From Pseudomonadales bacterium (lineage in GTDB: Bacteria; Pseudomonadota; Gammaproteobacteria; Pseudomonadales; UBA7434), in assembly GCA_013043705.1 (NCBI GenBank), contig JABDNS010000074.1:1-50089 (forward strand): DNA of 50,089 bases, written 5' to 3'. Below are positions 36,401-43,226 of the stretch, piece by piece; position 1 is the stretch's first letter, and each line of letters opens with the position of its first letter. The position numbers and the translations under genes were made by a program. Below the pieces are notes generated by a model. The model was not told where the DNA came from, searched no databases, and saw only the letters and a program-made list of their open reading frames with translations.

Positions 36401-36521
36401 AGGCCATGCCAAAATTACGGCCAAAGGCGCCTAAGGCACTTATCAAAGAGTGCAAATTCAGCAAGAAAGTTTTTGGCAAAGCAGTTATTTCGGTTACTTT
36501 TTTTCTTATTTCGCTGATCAT
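33411..36521 (-). CDS. TonB-dependent receptor 1 of the exosortase island
   Basis: The 1036-residue product has a long, late-cleaved signal region (hydrophobic core MALLLVAPGANA, likely cleavage after residue 50), a TonB-box-like EEVVVEG, a plug domain (about 65-190: ALDAEKLADAGIENVEDVAAYVPN, FIRGIGAGVNQGFDQSVGLFSDGVPLPR) and a large C-terminal beta barrel ending IGVNLRYNLR with terminal aromatic residues. It imports an unknown compound across the outer membrane using TonB. The plug region is nearly identical to receptor 2 at 40083. It is divergent from substrate 1. It is about 250 residues longer than standard siderophore receptors, consistent with large extracellular loops. Ligand unknown. 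Confidence 0.9.
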   Translation of the reverse strand: MISEIRKKVTEITALPKTFLLNLHSLISALGAFGRNFGMALLLVAPGANAQDNAMEEVVVEGDQSGTQILDDLVSVSALDAEKLADAGIENVEDVAAYVPNLVLTQTETGTNIFIRGIGAGVNQGFDQSVGLFSDGVPLPRSNMARAPFLDLAGVQVKRGPQYILDGNYAIAGSVHMISNLAVDEFKAGVDINYIPSQGDRTALLTIGGPISEHFSANAVFQRKKANGYTYNVYKNQDEMQKDDTLGRLVIGFRPSENVSFKLKAELGEFNTVGRSVETILDLPTPNPGVTGRLRFDPNEPLVTRDARTKQPAEPWVTEADRIYAPQFIDYDISVNQESNVSDNPTRRDFYYAGKTYVDALAHVYNRNQFPTPAGLKDIELDYQRATDAPEFSENKSSNFTLVSNFYAGEHKFTSTSSFITYEFDESIDTDFTPVPFLLTEQYEEYDQFFQSITYESPADAFIQWQAGMWYAQTDLTYGDDIFLILTEREFINETLNPINFEFYEDQAARTKPDPIRAYIGYRSAGGFLPVGASTIRPTRRFDQEGDLFASYLQAKVNFTDLTRATLGMRYTYSKKTATRDQAFVFRNTGELFTRQDVTNEVDPNQNLAIRQGILFLSNFLGIQGHSCRYEPDVYPEVTPGFPSFDDCIGPHDPEFPPRREEALYPSFTLEHDVNTDLTLMGAFRVAGKLGGYDARSVARPDVVAGRGIPFGTFEFEDEIAQTFEIGARWYLPNGLGQLFATAFYTDFTDLQVSRFDGKTGFVVDNAGKANTKGIEMEGMLLFTDKFNMTYSLAWIDFTFKDFPLGACHLGRRPDFYQVSEDAARTAFSTLLDGSPIPAGPLPIVYNAYARIRPGSESSIPFNNVQSGINAEQFATLNIGAANPYSDQYVESFGANAWNANGKLLLPAFCDFKGQTNQFVAEWQGTFSFNYENEIRGLGVFRPTLDLLYNSGYHTSTSQDPLVAQDKFLQLNGRLELASFEDTWTVAVTGENITNEKIVSYSNDTPIGSRLQGARGFIGFTRPPRSIGVNLRYNLR

Positions 36522-36828
36522 TCAAGCGCCTAAATTTTTTAAAAACAGAAAGTTAACACAAAGTCGGCCCCAGTAAGCCAGGCCGCCAGGCTTGGTTAAA
36601 GGGACTTCGGAACCCCTTAATTAAAGCTATACAGAAACATTAAAATTTGTTTAGATGCGATCCTGACGTCGACATTGACATTTGTCAATGTTTCGGTGTT
36701 AGCAATAGTGGTTGAAATATAACCAAGCGCTTGGCGCGGCTTAGATAGTCAACAACAAATAGCCGCGAAAAAAAGCTGTGTAAAAACGCGGCAATTAATA
36801 GAACTAATCCAATTACGGAGTCATCCTC
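36522..36828. promoter_or_regulatory. Divergent control region of receptor 1 and substrate 1
   Basis: This 307-base gap has no gene. It carries a perfect inverted repeat ACATTGACA (36672-36680) and TGTCAATGT (36683-36691), two bases apart, and a 12-base palindrome CCAAGCGCTTGG (36723-36734). Both are about mid-way between the two start codons, in the position of operators serving both directions. GGAG 12 bases before ATG 36829 is the ribosome site of substrate 1. Confidence 0.6.
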
Positions 36829-37671
36829 ATGAACAACCGCATCATCAAAGCAGCGCTTACAGCCGCTGTTGCCTCATCTGCTTTCAATGTTTCTGCTGGA
36901 ATGCTTTCACATGACTATTACCAATCTCTTGGCGACCAGCAGTTTCATTACGTTATTACTAACGGGTCACTATACGCAGCTCCTGGTGGCAGTAATTCAA
37001 GCGAAGTAGTTGAGAACCAGACACTGCGCGTGCACTTTCGCAGCGACACAGAAGGCATGACAAATCGACAGCTAAATTGCACCGAGAATAACGACATCGA
37101 AGGTGAACCAGAGTCATGGCGTGCTGAGGAGGTAAACACCTATTTGTCATTGGCTAATGGCCAAACCACAGAAAACTCCGATTTGAATGGTAGATTCTGC
37201 GAAATTGATATTGGCCCCCAGGGTGAAGTGCTCGGTGGCTGGGTTCAAAACACCGATGTCGAATTCGAAGGAATTGGCGCGCCTATTCACAGCATTATCG
37301 TGATGGACTCGCCGCGTCGAACCTATGCCTGGTTCGGATCCTCCTGTAATACTGATGTGGGCGGCCCGGCGGTGAGCATTACTACCGCCATTGAAACCGA
37401 AGCCTGGTACCAGGAAAAGCTTGCGGAAGATGGAGAGGTGACTGTTCAGGAAATGGAAGGTCCGGGTTCCCCCGCCAAGCCCCAAGGCTGTACACTTTTT
37501 GGCATAAGCAATGTTGTAATTGGCCAATGCGACCCGCGTGAAGCAGATACGGATGCATGTGTTACCAACCTTGCCAAGTCGGTACCGGTGCCTGCTTTTG
37601 CCGCCGCCGTACTGGGCCTTGGCCTGTTGGGTATTACCTATCTAAGCGGTCGCCGCCGACTACAAGCATAA
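36829..37671 (+). CDS. Secreted protein with VPVPAFA-CTERM sorting signal, substrate 1
   Basis: The 280-residue protein has a Sec signal peptide (residues 1-23, VSA before AGMLS), a mature domain with six Cys residues, and a C-terminal tripartite signal: VPVPAFA from residue 252, a hydrophobic stretch (AAVLGLGLLGITYL) and GRRRLQA. This layout is the PEP-CTERM/exosortase sorting design with a VPVPA variant. The protein is a paralogue of 44059, with AG(M/I)LS at the mature start, conserved PRR(T) and six aligned Cys positions. It is likely anchored at or processed at the inner membrane by the exosortases nearby, then displayed at the surface. Mature domain function is not recognised. A terminator follows the stop. 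Confidence 0.82.
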   Translation: MNNRIIKAALTAAVASSAFNVSAGMLSHDYYQSLGDQQFHYVITNGSLYAAPGGSNSSEVVENQTLRVHFRSDTEGMTNRQLNCTENNDIEGEPESWRAEEVNTYLSLANGQTTENSDLNGRFCEIDIGPQGEVLGGWVQNTDVEFEGIGAPIHSIIVMDSPRRTYAWFGSSCNTDVGGPAVSITTAIETEAWYQEKLAEDGEVTVQEMEGPGSPAKPQGCTLFGISNVVIGQCDPREADTDACVTNLAKSVPVPAFAAAVLGLGLLGITYLSGRRRLQA

Positions 37672-37703
37672 CGATAAAGACAAACTGCCTGGTCAAAGGC
37701 ATC

Positions 37704-37742
37704 AATACCCGGCACAGTTATGCTGCGCCGGGTATTTTTTTG
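37704..37742 (+). terminator. Rho-independent terminator after substrate 1
   Basis: A ten-pair stem (37704-37713 against 37727-37736) is followed by a T tract (37735-37741), 32 bases past the substrate 1 stop. It reads on the plus strand only. Confidence 0.85.
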
Positions 37743-37861
37743 TTCGAGATATTTTTTCGAGATAACAGGAACCAGCGAGTAAACCTTTAGAAAACTCAGC
37801 TTACTTGCAAACGTCGAAAAAGCTGGCCGGAGGCGGAGCCGAATGAGTTGTGAGGGACAAA

Positions 37862-38431
37862 TCAGCGGATGGGAGAGGGTGCTCTGGACGCACGAACCCA
37901 AAGGTAAAAATAGGCCAGCGCCGCGAGAATCATAATGCCTGGCAATACCCACTGGCTCATCGTCGGGAAATACAACGGCCAGTAATGATCGATAGCCGCC
38001 AGCGCCACAATTCGTAGCAAATTTAAAACTGTCATCAGCGCGATGCCGCATACTGCAAATACCAACTTCTTCGCAATGCTTCCAGGCCAGACCAGCAATA
38101 CCGATAGCATTAACGCGGTTTCAAGGTAGGCATCACAGCGTTCATTAATCAGCACCAGGCCGCCGTTCACGATGCCGCCGCGCACCTCGGTTCTAATTTC
38201 CGCAAAGCCCGCCATGCGGTCGAACGCGACTTTGTGTTCCAGCCCCAAGCCATGCAAAAGCTTGCTGGTGTTCTCAACGATAAACGCCAACAGTTTGTCG
38301 TACCAGGCGCTGTCCAGGAACCAGCCATAATAAAAACCCAACAGCGCAGCGAATACGACGATGGCTTTAAGGTAAAAGGCGTACATCGCGCTATTATCAC
38401 TGGGGATGTTTGATGGGGTATTGTCTTGCAT
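37862..38431 (-). CDS. Exosortase-family protein with catalytic Cys (small)
   Basis: The 189-residue, multi-helix membrane protein shows the exosortase/archaeosortase layout: NERCDAYLETALMLSVLLVWP with the putative nucleophile Cys99, NLLRIVAL with Arg140, and DHYWPLYFP with His149. A conserved SIAKKLVF lies between. These are the Cys-Arg-His type residues of the family; the His position is the least certain, since the usual F-x-x-x-H site reads FPTMS here. The compact size is closest to the XrtH-like group. It would cut and transfer proteins bearing the VPVPAFA-CTERM, such as the two island substrates. It is the last gene of a five-gene minus-strand operon, 22 bases after the lipoprotein at 38454. 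Enzyme class by motif, specificity by context. Confidence 0.8.
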   Translation of the reverse strand: MQDNTPSNIPSDNSAMYAFYLKAIVVFAALLGFYYGWFLDSAWYDKLLAFIVENTSKLLHGLGLEHKVAFDRMAGFAEIRTEVRGGIVNGGLVLINERCDAYLETALMLSVLLVWPGSIAKKLVFAVCGIALMTVLNLLRIVALAAIDHYWPLYFPTMSQWVLPGIMILAALAYFYLWVRASRAPSPIR

Positions 38432-38453
38432 GAAACGCCTGGTGCTGAAAAAG

Positions 38454-38921
38454 CTAGGATTTAAAAAATTGATCGCAGCTACCTACACGCTTTGACGCGA
38501 ATAGATCGCCAAATTCACCCTTGGGTGTATGTTCATGATAGACGAGCTTATCTTGTTCAAGCGACTTAATTAAATAGCGAAACGATTCAGTTTTATATTC
38601 GGTAGGGGTAAGCGGATTAAAATTTTCATCTAGCGGCACAGGATATAAATTGACTTGCAGTCGGCCGCCTTCGCCGACATACCAAATGCCCTCAGCATGA
38701 AAAAATTCTGGGTCGGCCTTTTTTCGAATGATGCTTCGATACATTGCTGCGCCTTCGCCCTTTTCCGAAGTGCCCGGGCCTTGTAGTGTTAGGCACCAGC
38801 CGTCGCCATCTTTTTCGCCCTGCCAGCTGCCGGTTAAGGATTGTGCCCATTCCTGCTGGGTAGGGCAGCCGGCAAGCATCAGCACAGTGCTTAGCGTTAA
38901 GAGTTTTGAATTTCTTTTCAC
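38454..38921 (-). CDS. Small lipoprotein 1 of the exosortase island
   Basis: With the GTG start at 38919-38921 the product has 155 residues and an ideal signal: KRNSKLLTLSTVLMLAGC, a LAGC lipobox. The mature domain has GSWQGEKDGDGWCLTL, GGRLQVNL, DKLVYHEH and a C-terminal KRVGSCDQFF. The same motifs in the same order occur in the lipoprotein at 39580 (GFWVGEIDDSSWCMQL, GGRLTLEL, DKMVYYES, RRVDSCNGFF), so the two are paralogues. The two conserved Cys residues suggest one disulfide. It is 22 bases before the exosortase and 70 bases after the Cys-less one. Function not recognised; perhaps a partner of the receptor or of the sortase substrate. An ATG at 38972 would give a less suitable signal. 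Confidence 0.75.
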   Translation of the reverse strand: MKRNSKLLTLSTVLMLAGCPTQQEWAQSLTGSWQGEKDGDGWCLTLQGPGTSEKGEGAAMYRSIIRKKADPEFFHAEGIWYVGEGGRLQVNLYPVPLDENFNPLTPTEYKTESFRYLIKSLEQDKLVYHEHTPKGEFGDLFASKRVGSCDQFFKS

Positions 38922-38991
38922 AGCTTCTCGCTTAATGCAATAACTTGTATTGCTTTTGTTTGTGGCTAGCAAGAATTATAGCAAGGCAAGT

Positions 38992-39546
38992 TCACTGCTT
39001 TTGTATTCGGCCAAATACCAGCGCATAAACGAAGAAAAAAACCAGTAGTATCAGCATGTAGCTTAGGGGTACAACGTAATTCTTAGCCCAGGGAAAATAG
39101 GCGGGGTAGAAGTGATCCACATACAGCAGCAAGGCGATTCTTGCGCTATTTAAATAATAAACGCCGACTACCGCGATCACGCCAAAAACTAGCCTAGCCA
39201 CAAGCGCGGCCGGCCAGAAAAGAATGAGCGGCAAAAGTATTGCTATCTCAATGATGGGCAGTGCATGCCCTGGCAGCGTAATTTTCGCGTATTCCGTGGT
39301 CAGGTAGCCGGTTCTGGTTTGCGCGGCATCGTAGGTCGCCTGATTTTCAAGGCCGATGGATGCGGCGATGGACGATGCGTTGGCGATGGTGTTGTATGAA
39401 AAAGCGGGAAAGGGGTGCTCGTAAATAATTGCCTGTGCAATAAAGTAGATTATCAGCGCCATTATCGCGACTTTGAGATATATCGCAGCTAGCGTTGTGC
39501 CCTTTAAGAAATCTATGATTGATAAATTATTGTTTTCAAGACTCAT
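38992..39546 (-). CDS. Exosortase-like paralogue without catalytic Cys
   Basis: The 184-residue protein aligns with 37862: GHALPIIEIAILLPLILFWP against ERCDAYLETALMLSVLLVWP, and NSARIALLLYVDHFYPAYFP against NLLRIVALAAIDHYWPLYFP. The Glu and WP positions match, Arg136 and His145 align with Arg140 and His149, but Ala95 stands at Cys99. There is no cysteine anywhere in the protein, so thiol catalysis is excluded. It is otherwise intact with about five or six membrane helices and lies in the operon between the two lipoproteins, so it is likely expressed and kept for another role: substrate capture, regulation or chaperoning. Family assignment by paralogy. Confidence 0.78.
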   Translation of the reverse strand: MSLENNNLSIIDFLKGTTLAAIYLKVAIMALIIYFIAQAIIYEHPFPAFSYNTIANASSIAASIGLENQATYDAAQTRTGYLTTEYAKITLPGHALPIIEIAILLPLILFWPAALVARLVFGVIAVVGVYYLNSARIALLLYVDHFYPAYFPWAKNYVVPLSYMLILLVFFFVYALVFGRIQKQ

Positions 39547-39579
39547 GGGCGGAATAAATGAAATGTTTTAAGTAGAAAT

Positions 39580-40086
39580 TCAGGCGGACCCGGATGATTG
39601 GTGTTTTTCAAAAAAACCATTGCAGGAATCAACTCGACGGCTAATAAATTTGGTGCGATCATTTTCTTGGCTTTCGTAATAGACCATTTTGTCTGCAGAG
39701 ACCTGCGCCAATAAAAGCGGCATCCTATTCGTTACGCCCATGGCGGTTAGTTCAAGGGTCAAGCGGCCGCCTGGTTCAAGCGTATAAGATCCGTTCGCAA
39801 CAATATTCATGTATTCGCCCGCTACCGCTACGCCAAATTCATTCACTTTGGGAATTACCGATAAGTAGCGTACAGAGGCATCTTCGGCCAGCTGCATACA
39901 CCAGCTCGAATCATCAATTTCGCCCACCCAGAAGCCCGCGATGTCTGCGGGCTCTGGTTCTATGTTGGGCATGCAGGCCACCAAGAAGAGCGCGGCGCTG
40001 GCGCAAAGAACGCTTGCATTTAGCGGCGAACGCGACGTTGATTTATAACCAACAACTAAAGCTAAAGCGCCCAATACCTTGTTCAT
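39580..40086 (-). CDS. Small lipoprotein 2 of the exosortase island
   Basis: A 168-residue product whose ATG overlaps the receptor 2 stop in an ATGA arrangement, implying coupled translation. The N-terminus is long (about 38 residues) and ends in a lipobox FLVAC. The mature part keeps GFWVGEIDDSSWCMQL, GGRLTLEL, DKMVYYES and RRVDSCNGFF, the same series as 38454, including the two conserved Cys. It is followed after 33 bases by the Cys-less exosortase. Receptor-lipoprotein coupling recalls SusD-like or HusA-type partners, but no SusD motif is seen; the family is not recognised. Confidence 0.78.
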   Translation of the reverse strand: MNKVLGALALVVGYKSTSRSPLNASVLCASAALFLVACMPNIEPEPADIAGFWVGEIDDSSWCMQLAEDASVRYLSVIPKVNEFGVAVAGEYMNIVANGSYTLEPGGRLTLELTAMGVTNRMPLLLAQVSADKMVYYESQENDRTKFISRRVDSCNGFFEKHQSSGSA

Positions 40087-43000
40087 TGAAAAAAGTTGTA
40101 TCTAAAGTTAATGCCTATTGAGCGTGGCGGTCGCGTGAAGCCAATATAGCCGCGCGCACCAATCAAGCCGGTGCCAAATGGGGTCGGCGCTGAGTAGGTA
40201 ACTATCTTTTCGTTACTCAGGTTTTCACCAGTAAGTGCAAATACCCAAATGTCATCGAATGAGGCAAGCTCAAGCCGGCCATTGAATTGGTAAAATTCTT
40301 CCTGGAAAGCCAATGGATCTTGATTGGCCGCGGTATGATAACCACTGTTGTAAAGTACATCAACGGTGGGGCGAAATATTCCAAGACCACTAATTTCGTT
40401 TTCGTAGTTAAAGCTTACAGTGCCAGACCAATCGGCTACGAACTGGTTTTTTTGGCCGCGGAAGTTACAGAATGCGGGTAGGCCGCTTTGGTTTAGCCAA
40501 AGGTCTGCGCCATCTTTATTAGGGTAGGGGCTGACGCCTCTTTGTTGCGCATCCAGAAAGCGGAATGTGCCCGTGGAGGGTGAGGGCGGCGCCACAGTCA
40601 CCCCGTTGGGAATTCCTTCGACAAAAGCTTCGTAGACAATCGGTATATGCCCCTTGATCAATTGCTGATAATTACGGCCTAGCCGTCCCCGGAACGAGTT
40701 CGGAAAGGATATATTAGGGTCGAGGTAAGCGATGCGCGCACTGGCACTTCGCTCTGCAGTGCGATCAGTAATAAAATAAGTATCAGGCCTACGGCCCAAA
40801 TGGCAAGCACCGAAATCGAATTCATCGAATTCAAAGTCAATCCATGCCAGCGAATAATTTATGTTGAAGCGCTCAGTGAGTGCGAGTAGGCCTTCAATTT
40901 CTATACCAAGGTTATTCGCTGCGCCTGCATTATCGACCGATGAACCAGACTTGCCGTCTGAACGGCTCAATTGCAAATTTTTATAGTCGGTATGGAATAA
41001 GGTGCCTGTGACCTGGCCTAGGCCGTCAGGTAAAAACCACGTCGCACCCAACTCATAGACTGTCGCAACTTCATCTTTAAATTCGAAAGTGCCGGGCTGT
41101 ACGCCAGATGCCGCTATCAAATCCGGACGCGTGTTCGAGCGCGCATCAAAGCCACCCAGTTTGCCGGCAAGCCGCGCTGAGGCACGCAAAGAGAGGTCGG
41201 TGCTTACGTCCCACTCTACGCCAATAGAGGGCAAAAAGGTTTCCTCTCGCCTGATACCCTCCAAGCATTCGTCGCCCAGCGTGCCCCATTTCAGCGTGAA
41301 CGCGTTTAAATCAGCGAGGTTTACGCCCGGATCAGGGTTAAAAAGGCAGGAATGAGTTTGTGCGCCGAGCACCCCAGCACCAAAGCTCAGTGCATTCCCA
41401 TAAGCAGCATTCTCGGCGTCGTCTGCAGAATTTAGGTCGTGGATGCTGCCATCGTCCTTGCGGAAAACAAGGTCGCGTACAGCATCCTTTTCGGAATAGG
41501 TGTAACGTAGCCCAATGATGGTCCGGAAATTATCCAGCCAATTGATCGTGCTTTGCAGGTAAGCTGCATAGAGCTCCTGGTCCTGCTTAAATGTGCGCGC
41601 CGGATGCGCAAAATCAAGGCCGAAGTTTGCCGTGGATCCGCCTTGGCGAAATCCGAACAGCGCCCTAATTATATCGGGTCGATTTACGCTTGGGTCGCGC
41701 GGGTCAAATAGCTCAGTTACAACATCTTGGTTGGTAAATGGTGAGCTGTTATTGGTAAGAGCCGGATTGAGTATCGCACCGTTCGTTTCGTTACGCTCCG
41801 TGTATTGTAGAAATGTTTCATCATTAAACGTCAAATTAGACTGCATGTACCACAGCCCGCCGCGCCATGCGATGAACGCGTCTTCTGCGGAAGTAATTTC
41901 AATTTTTTGGAAGTACTGTTCGTATGTTTCTTGCTGCTCCACCTCTATTAAAGGCGCCGCAGTGAAATCGCCATCCAGAACCTCGTCGTAATCATATTCA
42001 ATGTAAGAAGTAACTGAATTGATTTGCGTGTCGCCCAGCCAAAAATCGCCCATCAAGGTGATGTTTTGGCTATCGTTTTGGCTTGCTTCCGCTGCGTCCG
42101 AGGAGCGCTGGAAGTTCAATTCAGTGTCTAGCAAACCATCGGGTACCGGAACCGGGCCATTGCCAAAAGGATCGTTTTCGTTTGCATAAATCCTGGCAAG
42201 CACGCTTGTGTAATTGATGTCGTTCGCGGCGAAACGCTCGAACTGGTTCGGTTGTCTAGAGCTTCTAGCATCGGCATAGACTGGAATATCCCACAACAGG
42301 CCGCGTGCTTTATATATGAAATCCTCTTCAATTAACCATGGCCCGGGTACTAGTCTGGAGGTTCTGGCGCCGCGGGTGAAAAGTCTGTTTCTGCGCGCAT
42401 CAAAGCGGGTAACCGATGCATCTGGTGTCTTGTTATCGATTATTATTTCCGCGGCACGCCCCAGTGTTTTAAAATCGCCAATTTCCGCCTTTAGCTTCAG
42501 GCTGGCGTTTTCGCTATGCCAGCCCAAAACGATGCGTGCCATCTGGTTGTCGTTCTGCCCCTCATAGCGGTCTTTAAACAGGTTTTCCGTATAACCCTCA
42601 GATTTTTTTCGTTGTAGTATCAGGTTGGCCGCCAATGATTCATTTATCGGGCCGCCCACAGTAAGCAGTAACGTGCGATCGTTCTGCGAGGGGGTGTAAT
42701 TGATATCAATGCCAGCTTTAAACGCATCAAGTGATAGGTTGCTCAGCATATGCACCGAGCCAGCAATGGCGAAGTTGCCGTCCAGGACATATTGCGGGCC
42801 GCGTTTAACTTGCAAACTGGCCAAATCCAGAAATGGCGCACGCGCCATATTCGCGCGCGGAAGAGGCACGCCATCGGAAAAAAGGCCCACAGATTGATCA
42901 AAGCCCTGGTTCACGCCGCTACCTACGCCACGGATAAAGATATTGGTGCCAGTTTCCGTTTGTGTCAGCGATAGATTGGGCACGTAAGCCGCTGCATCTT

Positions 43001-43226
43001 CAACGTTTTCGATGCCCGCGTCAGCCAGCTTTTCCGCATCCAGCGCTGTGATCGATGCAAAGTCATCCAGTGCTTCCGCGCCGGTTTGCTCACCTTGTAC
43101 TACCACTTCTTCGATGTCATCCTGCGCGCGCGCCGTGGAGGCTAGCCCGAAGCCAACGGTAAGCGCTGCGTCGATAGACAGGACAATGGTTAGTGCATGA
43201 GCGAAGTTAGTAAGGCGCTTATACAA
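40083..43226 (-). CDS. TonB-dependent receptor 2 of the exosortase island
   Basis: The 1047-residue protein has a signal peptide (about residues 1-34, ending ARA), a TonB-box-like EEVVVQG, plug (ALDAEKLADAGIENVEDAAAYVPN, FIRGVGSGVNQGFDQSVGLFSDGVPLPR) and barrel domains ending GINFRYNFFQ. Large parts, including IGFTRPPRSIG near the end, match receptor 1. The frame begins with TTG at 43226; no upstream in-frame ATG exists before a stop, and the next residues give a good signal peptide (YKR then hydrophobic), so TTG is likely. It heads the five-gene operon. Ligand unknown. Confidence 0.9.
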   Translation of the reverse strand: MYKRLTNFAHALTIVLSIDAALTVGFGLASTARAQDDIEEVVVQGEQTGAEALDDFASITALDAEKLADAGIENVEDAAAYVPNLSLTQTETGTNIFIRGVGSGVNQGFDQSVGLFSDGVPLPRANMARAPFLDLASLQVKRGPQYVLDGNFAIAGSVHMLSNLSLDAFKAGIDINYTPSQNDRTLLLTVGGPINESLAANLILQRKKSEGYTENLFKDRYEGQNDNQMARIVLGWHSENASLKLKAEIGDFKTLGRAAEIIIDNKTPDASVTRFDARRNRLFTRGARTSRLVPGPWLIEEDFIYKARGLLWDIPVYADARSSRQPNQFERFAANDINYTSVLARIYANENDPFGNGPVPVPDGLLDTELNFQRSSDAAEASQNDSQNITLMGDFWLGDTQINSVTSYIEYDYDEVLDGDFTAAPLIEVEQQETYEQYFQKIEITSAEDAFIAWRGGLWYMQSNLTFNDETFLQYTERNETNGAILNPALTNNSSPFTNQDVVTELFDPRDPSVNRPDIIRALFGFRQGGSTANFGLDFAHPARTFKQDQELYAAYLQSTINWLDNFRTIIGLRYTYSEKDAVRDLVFRKDDGSIHDLNSADDAENAAYGNALSFGAGVLGAQTHSCLFNPDPGVNLADLNAFTLKWGTLGDECLEGIRREETFLPSIGVEWDVSTDLSLRASARLAGKLGGFDARSNTRPDLIAASGVQPGTFEFKDEVATVYELGATWFLPDGLGQVTGTLFHTDYKNLQLSRSDGKSGSSVDNAGAANNLGIEIEGLLALTERFNINYSLAWIDFEFDEFDFGACHLGRRPDTYFITDRTAERSASARIAYLDPNISFPNSFRGRLGRNYQQLIKGHIPIVYEAFVEGIPNGVTVAPPSPSTGTFRFLDAQQRGVSPYPNKDGADLWLNQSGLPAFCNFRGQKNQFVADWSGTVSFNYENEISGLGIFRPTVDVLYNSGYHTAANQDPLAFQEEFYQFNGRLELASFDDIWVFALTGENLSNEKIVTYSAPTPFGTGLIGARGYIGFTRPPRSIGINFRYNFFQ

